64,000 bases of DNA from contig NC_092231.1 of the NCBI RefSeq assembly GCF_036320965.1, forward strand, positions 32,363,255 to 32,427,254, read 5' to 3'. Positions 56,209 through 64,000 of the stretch are shown in pieces (within the stretch, counting starts at the first letter, position 1; each line of letters opens with the position of its first letter). Both the position numbers and the translations under genes were made by a program. The notes beneath the pieces are model-generated. The model did not search any database and had not been told where the DNA came from. It saw nothing but the letters and a program-made list of their open reading frames with translations. This DNA comes from Panulirus ornatus. Its lineage: Eukaryota; Arthropoda; Malacostraca; Decapoda; Palinuridae.

Positions 56209-58981
56209 GAGATATCCATAAGTATACGTATGTAAGTAGGAGAAATGGCCGGAGAGCATTATTGGATTTCGTGTTAATCAATAGGCGTGCGAAAGAGAGA
56301 CTTTTGGATGTTAATATGCTGAGAGGTGCAACTGGAGGGATGTCTGATCATTAACTTGTGGAGGCGAAGGTGAAGATTTGTAGAGAATGTTAGGGTGAAA
56401 AGATAGGTAAGAGTAAGTGAGCTTGGGAAAGAGACTTATGTGAGGAAGTACCAGGAGAGACTGAGTACAGAATGGAAAAAGGTGAGAACAAAGGACGTAA
56501 GGGCAATGGGGGAGGAATGGGATGTATTTAGGGAATCAGTGATGGCTTGCGCAAAAGATGCTTGTGGCATGAGAAGCATGGGAGGTGGGCAGATTAGAAA
56601 GGGTAGTGAGTGGTGGGATGAAGAAGTAAGATTATTAGTGAAAGAGAAGAGAGAGGCATTTGGACGATTTTTGCAGGGAAAAATGCAATGAGTGGGAGAT
56701 GTATAAAAGAAAGAGGCAGGAGGTCAAGAGAAAGGTGCAAGAGGTGAAAAAGAGGGCAAATGAGAGTTGGGGTGAGAGATATCATTAAATTTAGGGAGAA
56801 TAAAAAGATGTTCTGGAAGGAGGTAAATAAAGTGCGTAAGACAGGGAACAAATGGGACTTCAGTGAAGGGGCTAATGGGAGGTGATAACAAGTAGTGGTG
56901 ATGTGAGAAGGAGATGGAATGAGTATTTTGAAGTTTGTTGAATGGTTTGATGATAGAGTGGCAGATATAGGGTGTCTTGGTCGAGGTGGTGTGCAAAGTG
57001 AGAGGGTTAGGGAAAATGATTTGGTAAACAGAGAAGAGGTAGTAAAAACTTTGCGGAAAATGAAAGCCGGCAAGGCAGCGGGTTTGGATGGTATTGCAGT
57101 GGAATTTATTATAAAAGGGGGTGACTGTATTCTTGACTGGTTGGTAAGGTTATTTAATGTATGTATGACTCATGGTGAGGTGCCAGAGGATTGGCGGAAT
57201 GCGTGCATAGTGCCATTGTTCAAAGGCAAAGGGGATAAGAGTGAGTGCTCAAATTACAGAGGTATAAGTTTGTTGAGTATTCCTGGTAAATTATATGGGA
57301 GGGTATTGATTGAGAGGGTGAAGGCATGTACAGAGCATCAGATTGGGGAAGAGCAGTGTGGTTTCAGAAGTGGTAGAGGATGTGTGGATCAGGTGTTTGC
57401 TTTGAAGAATGTATGTGAGAAATACTTAGAAAAGCAAATGGATTTGTATGTAGCATTTATGGATCTGGAGAAGGCATATGATAGAGTTGATAGAGATGCT
57501 CTGTGGAAGGTATTAAGAATATATGGTGTGGGAGGCAAGTTGTTAGAAGCAGTGAAAAGTTTTTATCGAGGATGTAAGGCATGTGTACGTGTAGGAAGAG
57601 AGGAAAGTGATTGGTTCTCAGTGAATGTAGGTTTGCGGCAGGGGTGTGTGATGTCTCCATGGTTGTTTAATTTGTTTATGGATGGGGTTGTTATGGAGGT
57701 GAATGCAAGAGTTTTGGAAAGAGGGGCAAGTATGAAGTCTGTTGTGGATGAGAGAGCTTGGGAAGTGAGTCAGTTGTTGTTCACTGATGATACAGCGCTG
57801 GTGGCTGATTCATGTGAGAAACTGCAGAAGCTGGTGACTGAGTTTGGTAAAGTGTGTGAAAGAAGAAAGTTAAGAGTAAATGTGAATAAGAGCAAGGTTA
57901 TTAGGTACAGTAGGGTTGAGTTTCAAGTCAATTGGGAGGTAAGTTTGAATGGAGAAAAACTGGAGGAAGTAAAGTGTTTTAGATATCTGGGAGTGGATCT
58001 GGCAGCGGATGGAACCATGGAAGCAGAAGTGAATCATAGGGTGGGGGAGGGGGCGAAAATCCTGGGAGCATTGAAGAATGTGTGGATGTCGAGAACATTG
58101 TCTCGGAAAGCAAAAATGGGTATGTTTGAAGGAATAGTGGTTCCAACAATGTTGTATGGTTGCGAGGCGTGGGCTATGGATAGAGTTGTGCGCATGAGGG
58201 TGGATGTGCTGGAAATGAGATATTTGAGGACAATGTGTGGTGTGAGGTGGTTTGATCGAGTAAGTAATGTAAGGGTAAGAGAGATGTGTGGAAATAAAAA
58301 GAGCGTGGTTGAGAGAGCAGAAGAGGGTGTTTTGAAATGGTTTGGGCACATGGAGAGAATGAGTGAGGAAAGATTGACCAAGAGGATATATGTGTCGGAG
58401 GTGGAGGGAACGAGGAGAAGTGGGAGACTAAGTTGGAGGTGGAAAGATGGAGTGAAAAAGATTTTGAGTGATTGGGGCCTGAACATGCAGGAGGGTGAAA
58501 GGCTGGCAAGGAATAGAGTGAATTCGATCGATGTGGTATACCGGGGTTGACGTGCTGTCAGTGGATTGAATCAGGGCATGTGAAGCGTCTGGGGTAAACC
58601 ATGGAAAGTTGTGTGGGGCCTGGGTGTGGAAAGGGAGCTGTGGTTTCGGGCATTATTGCATGACAGGTAGAGACTGAGTGTGAACGAATGGGGCCTTTGT
58701 TGTCTTTTCCTAGCGCTACCTCGCACACATGAGGGGGAGGGTGATGGTATTCCATGTGTGGCGAGGTGGCGATGGGAATGAATAAAGGCAGACAGTGTGA
58801 ATTGTGTGCATGGGTATATATGTATGTGTCTGTGTGTGTATATATATGTGTACATTGAGATGTATATGGATGTATATTTGCGTGTGTGGACGTGTATGTA
58901 TATACATGTGTATGGGGGTGGGTTGGGCCATTTCTTTCGTCTGTTTCCTTGCGCTACCTCGCAAACGCGGGAGACAGCAAC
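56209..58981 (+). mobile_element. RTE-A LINE spanning the tandem-block junction, long-type 3' UTR
   Basis: Endonuclease end at 56209-56354 (IHKYTYVSRRNGRRALLDF, with a TAA inside SDHYLV), linker blocks at 56440-56691, then indel-rich sequence to about 56945, then an intact RT. The RT part is a near copy of 51060-52680, with the same FTDD and VEFQVNW, WMSRTLS and RMRVDVLEMRYLR variants. The long-type UTR ends GACAGCAAC at 58981 and again joins the next LINE without a tail. Confidence 0.85.
56919..58550 (+). CDS. RTE-A reverse transcriptase, open frame of 543 codons
   Basis: Open from the late linker (DDRVADIGCLGRGGVQSERV) to VVYRG. All RT motifs are visible: GKAAGLDGIAVEF, WRNACIVPLFKGKGDK, EEQCGFRSGRGCVDQ, DLEKAYDRV, GLRQGCVMSPW, FTDD and YLGVDLAADG. 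Unlike its sister at 51060-52680, it has CAG where the sister has the TAG at 52618, and it keeps GLDGIA where the sister lost one codon. The start is not native, since the 5' side is frameshifted. Confidence 0.8.
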   Translation: MSILKFVEWFDDRVADIGCLGRGGVQSERVRENDLVNREEVVKTLRKMKAGKAAGLDGIAVEFIIKGGDCILDWLVRLFNVCMTHGEVPEDWRNACIVPLFKGKGDKSECSNYRGISLLSIPGKLYGRVLIERVKACTEHQIGEEQCGFRSGRGCVDQVFALKNVCEKYLEKQMDLYVAFMDLEKAYDRVDRDALWKVLRIYGVGGKLLEAVKSFYRGCKACVRVGREESDWFSVNVGLRQGCVMSPWLFNLFMDGVVMEVNARVLERGASMKSVVDERAWEVSQLLFTDDTALVADSCEKLQKLVTEFGKVCERRKLRVNVNKSKVIRYSRVEFQVNWEVSLNGEKLEEVKCFRYLGVDLAADGTMEAEVNHRVGEGAKILGALKNVWMSRTLSRKAKMGMFEGIVVPTMLYGCEAWAMDRVVRMRVDVLEMRYLRTMCGVRWFDRVSNVRVREMCGNKKSVVERAEEGVLKWFGHMERMSEERLTKRIYVSEVEGTRRSGRLSWRWKDGVKKILSDWGLNMQEGERLARNRVNSIDVVYRG

Positions 58982-61493
58982 GTGTTAATGGACAGGCGTG
59001 CGAAAGAGAGACTTTTGGATGTCAATGTGCTGAGAGGTGCAACTGGAGGGATGTCTGATCATTATCTTGTGGAGGCTAAGGTGAAGATTAGTATGGGTTT
59101 TCAGAAAAGAAGAGTGAATGTTGGGGTGAAGAAGGTGGTGAGAGTAAGTGAGCTTGGGAAGGAGACCTGTGTGAAGAAGTATCAGGAGAGACTGTGTACA
59201 GAATGGAAAAAGGTGAGAACAATGGAAGTAAGGGGAGTGGGGGAGGAATGGGATGTATTTAGGGAATCAGTGATGGATTGCGCAAAAGATGCTTGTGGCA
59301 TGAGAAGAGTGGGAGGTGGGCTGTTTAGAAAGGGTAGTGAGTGGTGGGATGAAGAAGTAAGAGTATTAGTGAAAGAGAAGAGAGAGGCATTTGGACGATT
59401 TTTGCAGGGAAAAAATGCAATTGAGTGGGAGAAGTATAAAAGAAAGAGACAGGAGGTCAAGAGAAAGGTGCAAGAGGTGAAAAAAAGGGCAAATGAGAGT
59501 TGGGGTGAGAGACTATCAGTAAATTTTAGGGAGAATAAAAAGATGTTCTGGAAGGAGGTAAATAGGGTGCGTAAGACAAGGGAGCAAATGGGAACTTCAG
59601 TAAAGGGCGTAAATGGGGAGGTGATAACAAGTAGTGGTGATGTGAGAAGGAGATGGAATGAGTATTTTGAAGGTTTGTTGAATGTGTCTGATGACAGAGT
59701 GGCAGATATAGGGTGTTTGGGTCGAGGTGGTGTGCAAAGTGAGAGGGTTAGGGAAAATGATTTGGTAAACAGAGAAGAGGTAGTAAAAGCTTTGCGGAAG
59801 ATGAAAGCCGGCAAGGCAGCAGGTTTGGATGGTATTGCAGTGGAATTTATTAAAAAAGGGGGTGACTGTATTGTTGACTGGTTGGTAAGGTTATTTAATG
59901 TATGTATGACTCATGGTGAGGTGCCTGAGGATTGGCGGAATGCTTGCATAGTGCCATTGTACAAAGGCAAAGGGGATAAGAGTGAGTGCTCAAATTACAG
60001 AGGTATAAGTTTGTTGAGTATTCCTGGTAAATTATATGGGAGGGTATTGATTGAGAGGGTGAAGGCATGTACAGAGCATCAGATTGGGGAAGAGCAGTGT
60101 GGTTTCAGAAGTGGTAGAGGATGTGTGGATCAGGTGTTTGCTTTGAAGAATGTATGTGAGAAATACTTAGAAAAGCAAATGGATTTGTATGTAGCATTTA
60201 TGGATCTGGAGAAGGCATATGATAGAGTTGATAGAGATGCTCTGTGGAAGGTATTAAGAATATATGGTGTGGGAGGCAAGTTGTTAGAAGCAGTGAAAAG
60301 TTTTTATCGAGGATGTAAGGCATGTGTACGTGTAGGAAGAGAGGAAAGTGATTGGTTCTCAGTGAATGTAGGTTTGCGGCAGGGGTGTGTGATGTCTCCA
60401 TGGTTGTTTAATTTGTTTATGGATGGGGTTGTTAGGGAGGTAAATGCAAGAGTTTTGGAAAGAGGGGCAAGTATGAAGTCTGTTGGGGATGAGAGAGCTT
60501 GGGAAGTGAGTCAGTTGTTGTTCGCTGATGATACAGCGCTGGTGGCGGATTCATGTGAGAAACTGCAGAAGCTGGTGACGGAGTTTGGTAAAGTGTGTGG
60601 AAGAAGAAAGTTAAGAGTGAATGTCAATAAGAGCAAGGTTATTAGGTACAGTAGGGTTGAGGGTCAAGTCAATTGGGAGGTGAGTTTGAATGGTGAGAGG
60701 CTGGAGGAAGTGAAGTGTTTTAGATATCTGGGAGTGGATCTGTCAGCGGATGGAACCATGGAAGCGGAAGTGGATCATAGGGTGGGGGAGGGGGCGAAAA
60801 TTTTGGGAGCCTTGAAAAATGTGTGGAAGTCGAGAACATTATCCCAGAAAGCAAAAATGGGTATGTTTGAAGGAATAGTGGTTCCAACAATGTTGTATGG
60901 TTGCGAGGCGTGGGCTATGGATAGAGTTGTGCGCAGGAGGATGGATGTGCTGGAAATGAGATGTTTGAGGACAATGTGTGGTGTGAGGTGGTTTGATCGA
61001 GTAAGTAACGTAAGGGTAAGAGGGATGTGTGGAAATAAAAAGAGCGTGGTTGAGAGAGCAGAAGAGGGTGTTTTGAAGTGGTTTGGGCACATGGAGAGAA
61101 TGAGTGAGGAAAGATTGACCAAGAGGATATATGTGTCGGAGGTGGAGGGAACGAGGAGAAGAGGGAGACCAAATTGGAGGTGGAAAGATGGAGTGAAAAA
61201 GATTTTGTGTGATCGGGGCCTGAACATGCAGGAGGGTGAAAGGAGGGCAAGGAATAGAGTGAATTGGAGCGATGTGGTATACCGGGGTTGACGTGCTGTC
61301 AGTGGATTGAATCAAGGCATGTGAAGCGTCTGGGGTAAACCATGGAAAGCTGTGTAGGTATATATATTTGCGTGTGTGGACGTATGTATATACATGTGTA
61401 TGGGGGTGGGTTGGGCCATTTCTTTCGTCTGTTTCCTTGCGCTACCTCGCAAACGCCGGAGACAACAACAAAGCAAAAAAAAAAAAAAAAAAA
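58982..61493 (+). mobile_element. RTE-A LINE, right-block twin of 53113-55602
   Basis: Same 5' truncation point, same short-type UTR and A tail (to 61493). The hairpin contains a CGCCGG change near 61454. Confidence 0.9.
58988..61291 (+). CDS. RTE-A endonuclease end, linker and reverse transcriptase, open frame (twin)
   Basis: 768 codons from the first in-frame ATG at 58988, with complete linker, RT (FADD) and C-terminus. It is essentially identical to 53119-55422, including the YLGVDLSADG and VRGMCGNKKS variants not seen in other copies, so both come from one duplication event or one sequence assembled twice. Confidence 0.85.
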   Translation: MDRRAKERLLDVNVLRGATGGMSDHYLVEAKVKISMGFQKRRVNVGVKKVVRVSELGKETCVKKYQERLCTEWKKVRTMEVRGVGEEWDVFRESVMDCAKDACGMRRVGGGLFRKGSEWWDEEVRVLVKEKREAFGRFLQGKNAIEWEKYKRKRQEVKRKVQEVKKRANESWGERLSVNFRENKKMFWKEVNRVRKTREQMGTSVKGVNGEVITSSGDVRRRWNEYFEGLLNVSDDRVADIGCLGRGGVQSERVRENDLVNREEVVKALRKMKAGKAAGLDGIAVEFIKKGGDCIVDWLVRLFNVCMTHGEVPEDWRNACIVPLYKGKGDKSECSNYRGISLLSIPGKLYGRVLIERVKACTEHQIGEEQCGFRSGRGCVDQVFALKNVCEKYLEKQMDLYVAFMDLEKAYDRVDRDALWKVLRIYGVGGKLLEAVKSFYRGCKACVRVGREESDWFSVNVGLRQGCVMSPWLFNLFMDGVVREVNARVLERGASMKSVGDERAWEVSQLLFADDTALVADSCEKLQKLVTEFGKVCGRRKLRVNVNKSKVIRYSRVEGQVNWEVSLNGERLEEVKCFRYLGVDLSADGTMEAEVDHRVGEGAKILGALKNVWKSRTLSQKAKMGMFEGIVVPTMLYGCEAWAMDRVVRRRMDVLEMRCLRTMCGVRWFDRVSNVRVRGMCGNKKSVVERAEEGVLKWFGHMERMSEERLTKRIYVSEVEGTRRRGRPNWRWKDGVKKILCDRGLNMQEGERRARNRVNWSDVVYRG

Positions 61494-63299
61494 TAGATAT
61501 CCATAAGTATACGTATGTAAGTAGGAGAAATGGCCGGAGAGCATTATTGGATTACGTGTTAATCAATAGGCGTGCGAAAGAGAGACTTTTGGATGTTAAT
61601 ATGCTGAGAGGTGCAACTGGAGGGATGTCTGATCATTAACTTGTGGAGGCGAAGGTGAAGATTTGTAGAGAATGTTAGGGTGAAAAGATAGGTAAGAGTA
61701 AGTGAGCTTGGGAAAGAGACTTATGTGAGGAAGTACCAGGAGAGACTGAGTACAGAATGGAAAAAGGTGAGAACAAAGGACGTAAGGGGAATGGGGGAGG
61801 AATGGGATGTATTTAGGGAATCAGTGATGGCTTGCGCAAAAGATGCTTGTGGCATGAGAAGCATGGGAGGTGGGCAGATTAGAAAGGGTAGTGAGTGGTG
61901 GGATGAAGAAGTAAGATTATTAGTGAAAGAGAAGAGAGAGGCATTTGGCCGATTTTTGCAGGGAAATAATGCAAATGAGTGGGAGATGTATAAAAGAAAG
62001 AGGCAGGAGGTCAAGAGAAAGGTGCAAGAGGTGAAAAAGAGGGCAAATGAGAGTTGGGGTGAGAGAATATCATTAAACTTTAGGGAGAATAAAAAGATGT
62101 CTTGGAAAGAGGTAAATAAAGTGCGTAAGACGAGGGAACAAATGGGGACTTCAGTGAAGGGGGCTAATGGGGAGGTGATAACAAGTAGTGAATGTAGGTT
62201 TGCGGCAGGGGTGTGTGATGTCTCCATGGTTGTTTAATTTGTTTATGGATGGGGTTGTTAGGGAGGTGAATGCAAGAGTTTTGGAAAGAGGGGCAAGTAT
62301 GAAGTCTGTTGGGGATGAGAGAGCTTGGGAAGTGAGTCATTTGTTGTTTGCTGATGATACAGCACTGGTGGCTGATTCATGTGAGAAACTGCAGAAGCTG
62401 GTGACTGAGTTTGGTAAAGTGTGTGAAAGAAGAAAGTTAAGAGTAAATGTGAATAAGAGCAAGGTTATTAGGTACAGTAGGGTTGAGGGTCAAGTCAATT
62501 GGGAGGTGAGTTTGAATGGAGAAAAACTGGAGGAAGTGAAGTGTTTTAGATATCTGGGAGTGGATCTGGCAGTGGATGGAACCATGGAAGCGGAAGTGGA
62601 TCATAGGGTGGGGGAGGGGGCAAAAATTCTGGGAGCCTTGAAGAATGTGTGGAAGTCGAGAACATTATCTCGGAAAGCAAAAATGGGTATGTTTGAAGGA
62701 ACAGTGGTTCCAACAATGTTGTATGGTTGCGAGGCGTGGGCTATGGATAGAGTTGTGCGCAGGAGGATGGATGTGCTGGAAATGAGATGTTTGAGGACAA
62801 TGTGTGGTGTGAGGTGGTTTGATCGAGTAAGTAACGTAAGGGTAAGAGAGATGTGTGGAAATAAAAAGAGCGTGGTTGAGAGAGCAGAAGAGGGTGTTTT
62901 GAAATGGTTCGGGCACATGGAGAGAATGAGTGAGGAAAGATTGACCAAGAGAATATATGTGTCCGAGGTGGAGGGAACGAGGAGAAGAGGGAGACCAAAT
63001 TGGAGGTGGAAAGATGAAGTGAAAAAGATTTTGTGTGATCGGGGCCTGAACATGCAGGAGGGTGAAAGGAGGGCAAGGAATAGAGTGAATGGAGCGATGT
63101 GGTATACCGGGGTTGACGTGCTGTCAGTGGATTGACTCAAGGCATGTGAAGTGTCTGGGGTAAACCATGGAAAGCTGTGTAGGTATGTGTATTTGCGTGT
63201 GTGGACGTATGTATATACATGTGTATGGGGGTTGGTTGGGCCATTTCTTTCGTCTGTTTCCTTGCGCTACCTCGCAAACGTGGGAGACAGCGACAAAGC
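61494..63299 (+). mobile_element. RTE-A LINE with internal deletion, short-type 3' UTR
   Basis: Starts at the endonuclease end (IHKYTYVSRRNGRRALLDYVL, TAA inside SDHYLV as at 56354). Linker 61725-62190 is intact here. The RT then lacks about 700 bp: ACAAGTAGTG joins AATGTAGGTTTGCGG, removing all motifs up to GLRQGC. The rest, 62188-63135, contains FADD and the C-terminus with a frameshift just before the stop (RVNGAMWYTG). The short-type UTR and hairpin end near 63295. Confidence 0.9.
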
Positions 63300-63308
63300 A
63301 AAAAAAAA

Positions 63309-63369
<61 letters not shown>
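63300..63369. repeat. (A)n(TA)n(T)n
   Basis: About 10 A, 15 bases of TA and 44 T, then ATACGGT before the next LINE's ATG. Confidence 0.95.
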
Positions 63370-63371
<2 letters not shown>

Positions 63372-64000
63372 CGGTATGGGAAACAGAAGAAGGAGTCACG
63401 CGGGGAGTGATCATCCTCCTCGAAGGCTCAGAGTGGGGTGCCTAAATGTGTGTGGATGTAACCAAGATGTGAAAAAAGGAGAGATAGGTAGTATGTTTGA
63501 GGAAAGGAACCTGGATGTTTTGGCTCTGAGTGAAACGAAGCTCAAGGGTAAAGGGGAAGAGTGGTTTGGAAATGTCTGGGGAGTGAAGTCAGGGGTTAGT
63601 GAGAGGACAAGAGCAAGGGAAGGAGTAGCAATACTCCTGAAACAGGAGTTGTGGGAGTATGTGATAGAATGTAAGAAAGTAAATTCTCGATTAATATGGG
63701 TAAAATTGAAAGTTGATGGAGAGAGGTGGGTGATTATTGGTGCATATGCACCTGGGCATGAGAAGAAAGATCATGAGAGGCAAGTGTTTTGGGAGCAGCT
63801 AAATGAGTGTGTTAGCGGTTTTGATGCACGAGACCGGGTTATAGTGATGGGTGATTTGAATGCAAAGGTGAGTAATGTGGCAGTTGAGGGAATAATTGGT
63901 ATGCATGGGGTGTTCAGTGTTGTAAATGGAAATGGTGAAGAGCTTGTAGATTTATGTGCTGAAAAAGGACTGATGATTGGGAATACCTGGTTTAAAAAGC
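63370..64000 (+). mobile_element. RTE-A LINE starting near its ATG, runs off the right edge
   Basis: Only six bases separate the T run from the start codon, so the 5' UTR is missing. Coding continues to the window end without a stop. Confidence 0.85.
63376..64000 (+). CDS. RTE-A endonuclease domain, intact, incomplete at window edge
   Basis: 208 codons from ATG 63376 with no stop. The order is: basic N-terminus (MGNRRRSHAGSDHPPRRLRV), LNVCG, catalytic E53 (ALSETKLKGKG), the YAPGHEKKDHERQVFWEQL block (E at the position where the copy at 49690 has TAG), and D160/N162 (MGDLNAKV). The SDH motif would lie beyond the edge. It is the APE-like endonuclease that nicks the insertion site. If the remainder is as clean, this would be the best candidate for an active copy in the window. 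Confidence 0.85.
   Translation, partial: MGNRRRSHAGSDHPPRRLRVGCLNVCGCNQDVKKGEIGSMFEERNLDVLALSETKLKGKGEEWFGNVWGVKSGVSERTRAREGVAILLKQELWEYVIECKKVNSRLIWVKLKVDGERWVIIGAYAPGHEKKDHERQVFWEQLNECVSGFDARDRVIVMGDLNAKVSNVAVEGIIGMHGVFSVVNGNGEELVDLCAEKGLMIGNTWFKK

Larger units (their letters stand above)
51030..56894. repeat. 5.3-5.9 kb tandem block, left copy
   Basis: Contains the RT half of one LINE, a second LINE with 769 open codons, an extra ~584 bp 3' fragment (about 55430-56015) and an endonuclease-end/linker fragment. It repeats at offset 5867-5870 up to about 55430 and at offset 5285 after the extra fragment. Confidence 0.8.
56895..62190. repeat. 5.3-5.9 kb tandem block, right copy
   Basis: Repeats 51030-56894 without the extra 584 bp fragment. 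Its end at about 62190 jumps from the linker (ACAAGTAGTG) into the RT (AATGTAGGTTTGCGGC). Confidence 0.8.

Overview
This window is eukaryotic and dominated by repeats. About three quarters of it is made of copies of one non-LTR retrotransposon of the RTE type (called RTE-A here). Its single ORF is about 996 codons long, with an APE-like endonuclease followed by a reverse transcriptase and an RTE/BovB-style C-terminus. The repeat style, the long (TA)n, (GT)n and (CT)n tracts and the huge repeat-filled intron suggest an arthropod, most probably a decapod crustacean. That is an inference from style, not a search result.

The only host gene I can support is an SLC16-type (monocarboxylate transporter-like) major facilitator on the + strand. 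Two exons are visible, at 21850-22063 (TM7-8 region) and 41444-41696 (TM9-11 region). Both splice phases at the joint are 0, so these are probably consecutive exons separated by a 19.4 kb intron.

Layout. 1-9.1 kb: older, degraded RTE-A copies on the + strand. 9.1-20.1 kb: younger copies in both orientations, including a tail-to-tail inverted pair, mixed with short SINE-like elements and separated by (TA)n tracts. 20.1-22.1 kb: host intron and first exon. 22.5-25.4 kb: a diverged second RTE-like family (RTE-B) on the - strand. 26.7-31.1 kb: old RTE-A copies, one + and one -, abutting. 31.4-40.0 kb: a 4.3 kb block present twice in tandem, each with a Jockey-like LINE fragment, a 450 bp hAT-like non-autonomous transposon with an 8 bp target duplication, and a - strand RTE-A copy. 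40.0-42.8 kb: (CT)n, second exon, and a broken Tigger/pogo transposase. 42.9-49.5 kb: - strand RTE-A copies, one an internally rearranged full-span element. 49.6-64.0 kb: + strand RTE-A array. It has one nearly complete copy (49606-53112), a 5.3-5.9 kb tandem duplication and an intact endonuclease ORF running off the right edge.

The parts relate as follows. RTE-A carries a compact hairpin at its extreme 3' end. The SINE-like elements carry the RTE-A 5' UTR, a related 3' end and a long internal hairpin of their own, so they look like parasites of the RTE-A machinery. Many copies begin exactly where the (TA)n tail of the previous copy ends, which suggests that the cluster grew by self-insertion. 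Both large tandem duplications carry clusters of single-base indels near a junction, so assembly error must be excluded. No rRNA, tRNA, CRISPR array, viral gene or toxin gene was recognised.
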